Shown here: positions 62,699 to 64,000 of the stretch, in pieces | How the letters are laid out: each line of letters begins with the position of its first letter | Position numbering within the stretch: the stretch's first letter is position 1 | Source of the DNA: Salinisphaera sp049568105 | GTDB taxonomy: Bacteria; Pseudomonadota; Gammaproteobacteria; Nevskiales; Salinisphaeraceae | Direction of reading: 5' to 3' | Length of the DNA: 64,000 nucleotides | Assembly: GCF_049568105.1 (NCBI RefSeq) | Contig: NZ_CP145335.1 | Location: 2,914,001 to 2,978,000 of the forward strand | The notes under the pieces: generated by a model | Database searches by the model: none | The model's input: only the letters and a program-made list of their open reading frames with translations | Told to the model about the DNA's origin: nothing | Program-made: the position numbers and the translations under genes

Positions 62699-63607
62699 GT
62701 GGATCTAAATAATTTGGCCACCTTCATAGAAGTCGCTCGTCACGGCACGATATCGGGCGCCTCCAAGGCTCTCCGTATCCCGACATCAACGATAAGCCGC
62801 CGCCTCAATAGGCTCGAAGACGACTTCGAATCACGACTCTTATCGCGAAACTCCAGGCATTGCAGCCTTACCCCAAGCGGGCAATTGCTTTACGACTATG
62901 CGTCCGGGCTGATGGACGATCTTCTCGAAGCGAAGAACATGCTGCACGAGACAGACGGCCACCTAAGCGGACGCATGAAAGTCTCGATCCCGACGGAGTT
63001 CGGTGTCGTCTGGCTCAGCGACGTGGTCTCCGAATTCGCCCGAGACCACCCGCTGGTCGATTTAGAGTGCATCACGAGCATGCAGTCGCTTGACCCAGTT
63101 CGGCAGGAAATAGATGTCTCGATCGCCTATTTAAGAGGTGTGCCCGAAGACAGCTCTCTTGTGATGCAGCGCCTCCTGACGATTCATAGTTCTGTTGTTG
63201 CCGCCCCATCTCTTATAGAAACCCATGGAACGCCCTCAACCGTTGAGGAGGTGTCATTGCTGCCGTGCATTTCGACCTTGAGCGCTCTTCGCTCCAATCC
63301 TTGGCAGTTTCTTAAAGCCGATGGGTCATGCTTTGCGCTTGATGTGCAATCAAAGTACAAGGTCGACAGCAGCAATATGCTGATCAACGGTGCGCTTCGT
63401 GGTCTCGGCTACGCCATCATTCCAACCGAATTCATCAAACCGGAACTACGCTCCGGCAATCTAGTCGAGCTTCCATTGGACTTCCGCCCAGCACCGCTCG
63501 AAATCGTGGCCGTCTTCCCGGAACGAAAGCACATCACACGCAGAACACGCGCACTCGTGGACGCGATCGAAAAGTCCCTACAAACCAAGGGACACTCGTT
63601 TACTTAG
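62699..63607 (+). CDS. LysR-family regulator divergent from the azomycin-like operon
   Basis: A 302-aa LysR protein starting at GTG (MDLNNLATFIEVARHGTISG). The helix-turn-helix is at about residues 16-60 (ASKALRIPTSTISRRLNRLED), of the subgroup with an effector domain opening GRMKVSIPTEFGVVWL. AAGGGA lies eight bases upstream. Divergent arrangement and the inverted repeat in the shared promoter make it the likely regulator of the operon. The effector is unknown. Confidence 0.87.
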   Translation: MDLNNLATFIEVARHGTISGASKALRIPTSTISRRLNRLEDDFESRLLSRNSRHCSLTPSGQLLYDYASGLMDDLLEAKNMLHETDGHLSGRMKVSIPTEFGVVWLSDVVSEFARDHPLVDLECITSMQSLDPVRQEIDVSIAYLRGVPEDSSLVMQRLLTIHSSVVAAPSLIETHGTPSTVEEVSLLPCISTLSALRSNPWQFLKADGSCFALDVQSKYKVDSSNMLINGALRGLGYAIIPTEFIKPELRSGNLVELPLDFRPAPLEIVAVFPERKHITRRTRALVDAIEKSLQTKGHSFT

Positions 63608-63821
63608 CTCTCAAGCTTTCGCTTTACCGGCCATTCCCTTCTCTTAGTCGGCCGGACAAGACCCATGCGTCGTTTGCAAATTTGGGAAGTATGTTCCCAT
63701 TTTTATAAATTGCGGGCCTTGCTCGCTCATGCTGAAAATACTGAGAACCTTGGTCGTCAGAAACACGGCGTTCATCCGCTGACCATGACACCTACCAGTT
63801 CCCGGTTTTACAGGACTACTC

Positions 63822-64000
63822 ATGAGCGACAACGTGGTTGCACTCCCTTCGCCGACTACCGAAACCGATGACACGGCGTTGGAAAACGCCGAATGGGCCG
63901 ACTCTCTTGATGCGGTACTTGAGCGAGAGGGCCATGACCGGGCCCACTTTCTCATCGAGATGTTGCTTGACCGGGCCCGTCGTGCCGGTGTCGAGATCGT
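63822..64000 (+). CDS. aceE: Pyruvate dehydrogenase E1 component (3' truncated by window edge)
   Basis: The first 59 codons are visible: MSDNVVALPSPTT, then TALENAEWADSLDAVLEREG and HFLIEMLLDRARRAGVEI, which matches the N-terminal region of homodimeric pyruvate dehydrogenase E1 (EWLEALDDVLEREGPERAHFLLE-like in relatives). E1 decarboxylates pyruvate and acetylates the lipoyl groups of AceF. It is a core gene and marks the right boundary of the variable segment. The rest lies outside the window. Confidence 0.8.
   Translation, partial: MSDNVVALPSPTTETDDTALENAEWADSLDAVLEREGHDRAHFLIEMLLDRARRAGVEI

Overview
The window looks like chromosome from a GC-rich, probably marine or halophilic gammaproteobacterium. 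Salinisphaera or Halomonas relatives fit best: carnitine-to-betaine catabolism, glutathione-independent formaldehyde dehydrogenase, two sodium symporters, an S46 dipeptidyl-peptidase, and DUF1127 beside a LysR gene. The genus is inferred from gene content only. No rRNA, tRNA or CRISPR array was found. About 60 genes are supported, and both edges cut a gene (a BKACE gene on the left, aceE on the right).

Layout. 0-4 kb: L-carnitine degradation (BKACE, carnitine dehydrogenase, thioesterase) with a GlxA/CdhR-type regulator. 4-9.5 kb: S46 peptidase, lipoprotein, PLP-dependent dehydratase, then a non-coding element with 91-bp direct repeats and internal inverted repeats. 9.5-15.2 kb: SbcD/SbcC-like (YhaO/YhaN) pair and an LD-carboxypeptidase. 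15.3-17.7 kb: RES-Xre toxin-antitoxin pair, then two integron gene cassettes with two 103-bp attC sites and no integrase. 18.3-26.1 kb: fdhA, an MFS remnant, an orphan FeeM-like acyltransferase, an MCP and a YgjV protein, with six copies of an intergenic repeat whose core is a palindrome often containing a perfect or near-perfect DnaA box. 26-44 kb: racemase, TetR, SDR, UspA-SulP operon, LysR genes, MscS channel, MFS transporter, topoisomerase IB and an SSS symporter with a 31-aa partner. 44.4-55.4 kb: catabolic genes for an unidentified amide or amine (ArgE, DUF1028, RidA, flavin monooxygenase, C45 hydrolase, SSS/DUF3311 symporter) with AraC and LysR regulators. 55.8-58 kb: a RloC/PrrC-like ATPase, a candidate anticodon-nuclease defence gene.

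58.8-63.6 kb holds the most interesting locus. It is a compact five-gene operon of visibly lower GC: a PLP enzyme of the MppP/RohP arginine-hydroxylase type, a DUF6190-like protein, a dihydrodipicolinate-synthase-like aldolase, a heme-oxygenase-like diiron oxygenase and a Rieske ferredoxin. A divergent LysR gene faces it, with an inverted-repeat operator candidate between them. The enzyme set matches the azomycin (2-nitroimidazole) pathway: arginine to 4-hydroxy-2-ketoarginine, to guanidinoacetaldehyde plus pyruvate, to 2-aminoimidazole, to 2-nitroimidazole. The operon sits between the ATPase and the core gene aceE, as a horizontally acquired insertion would.
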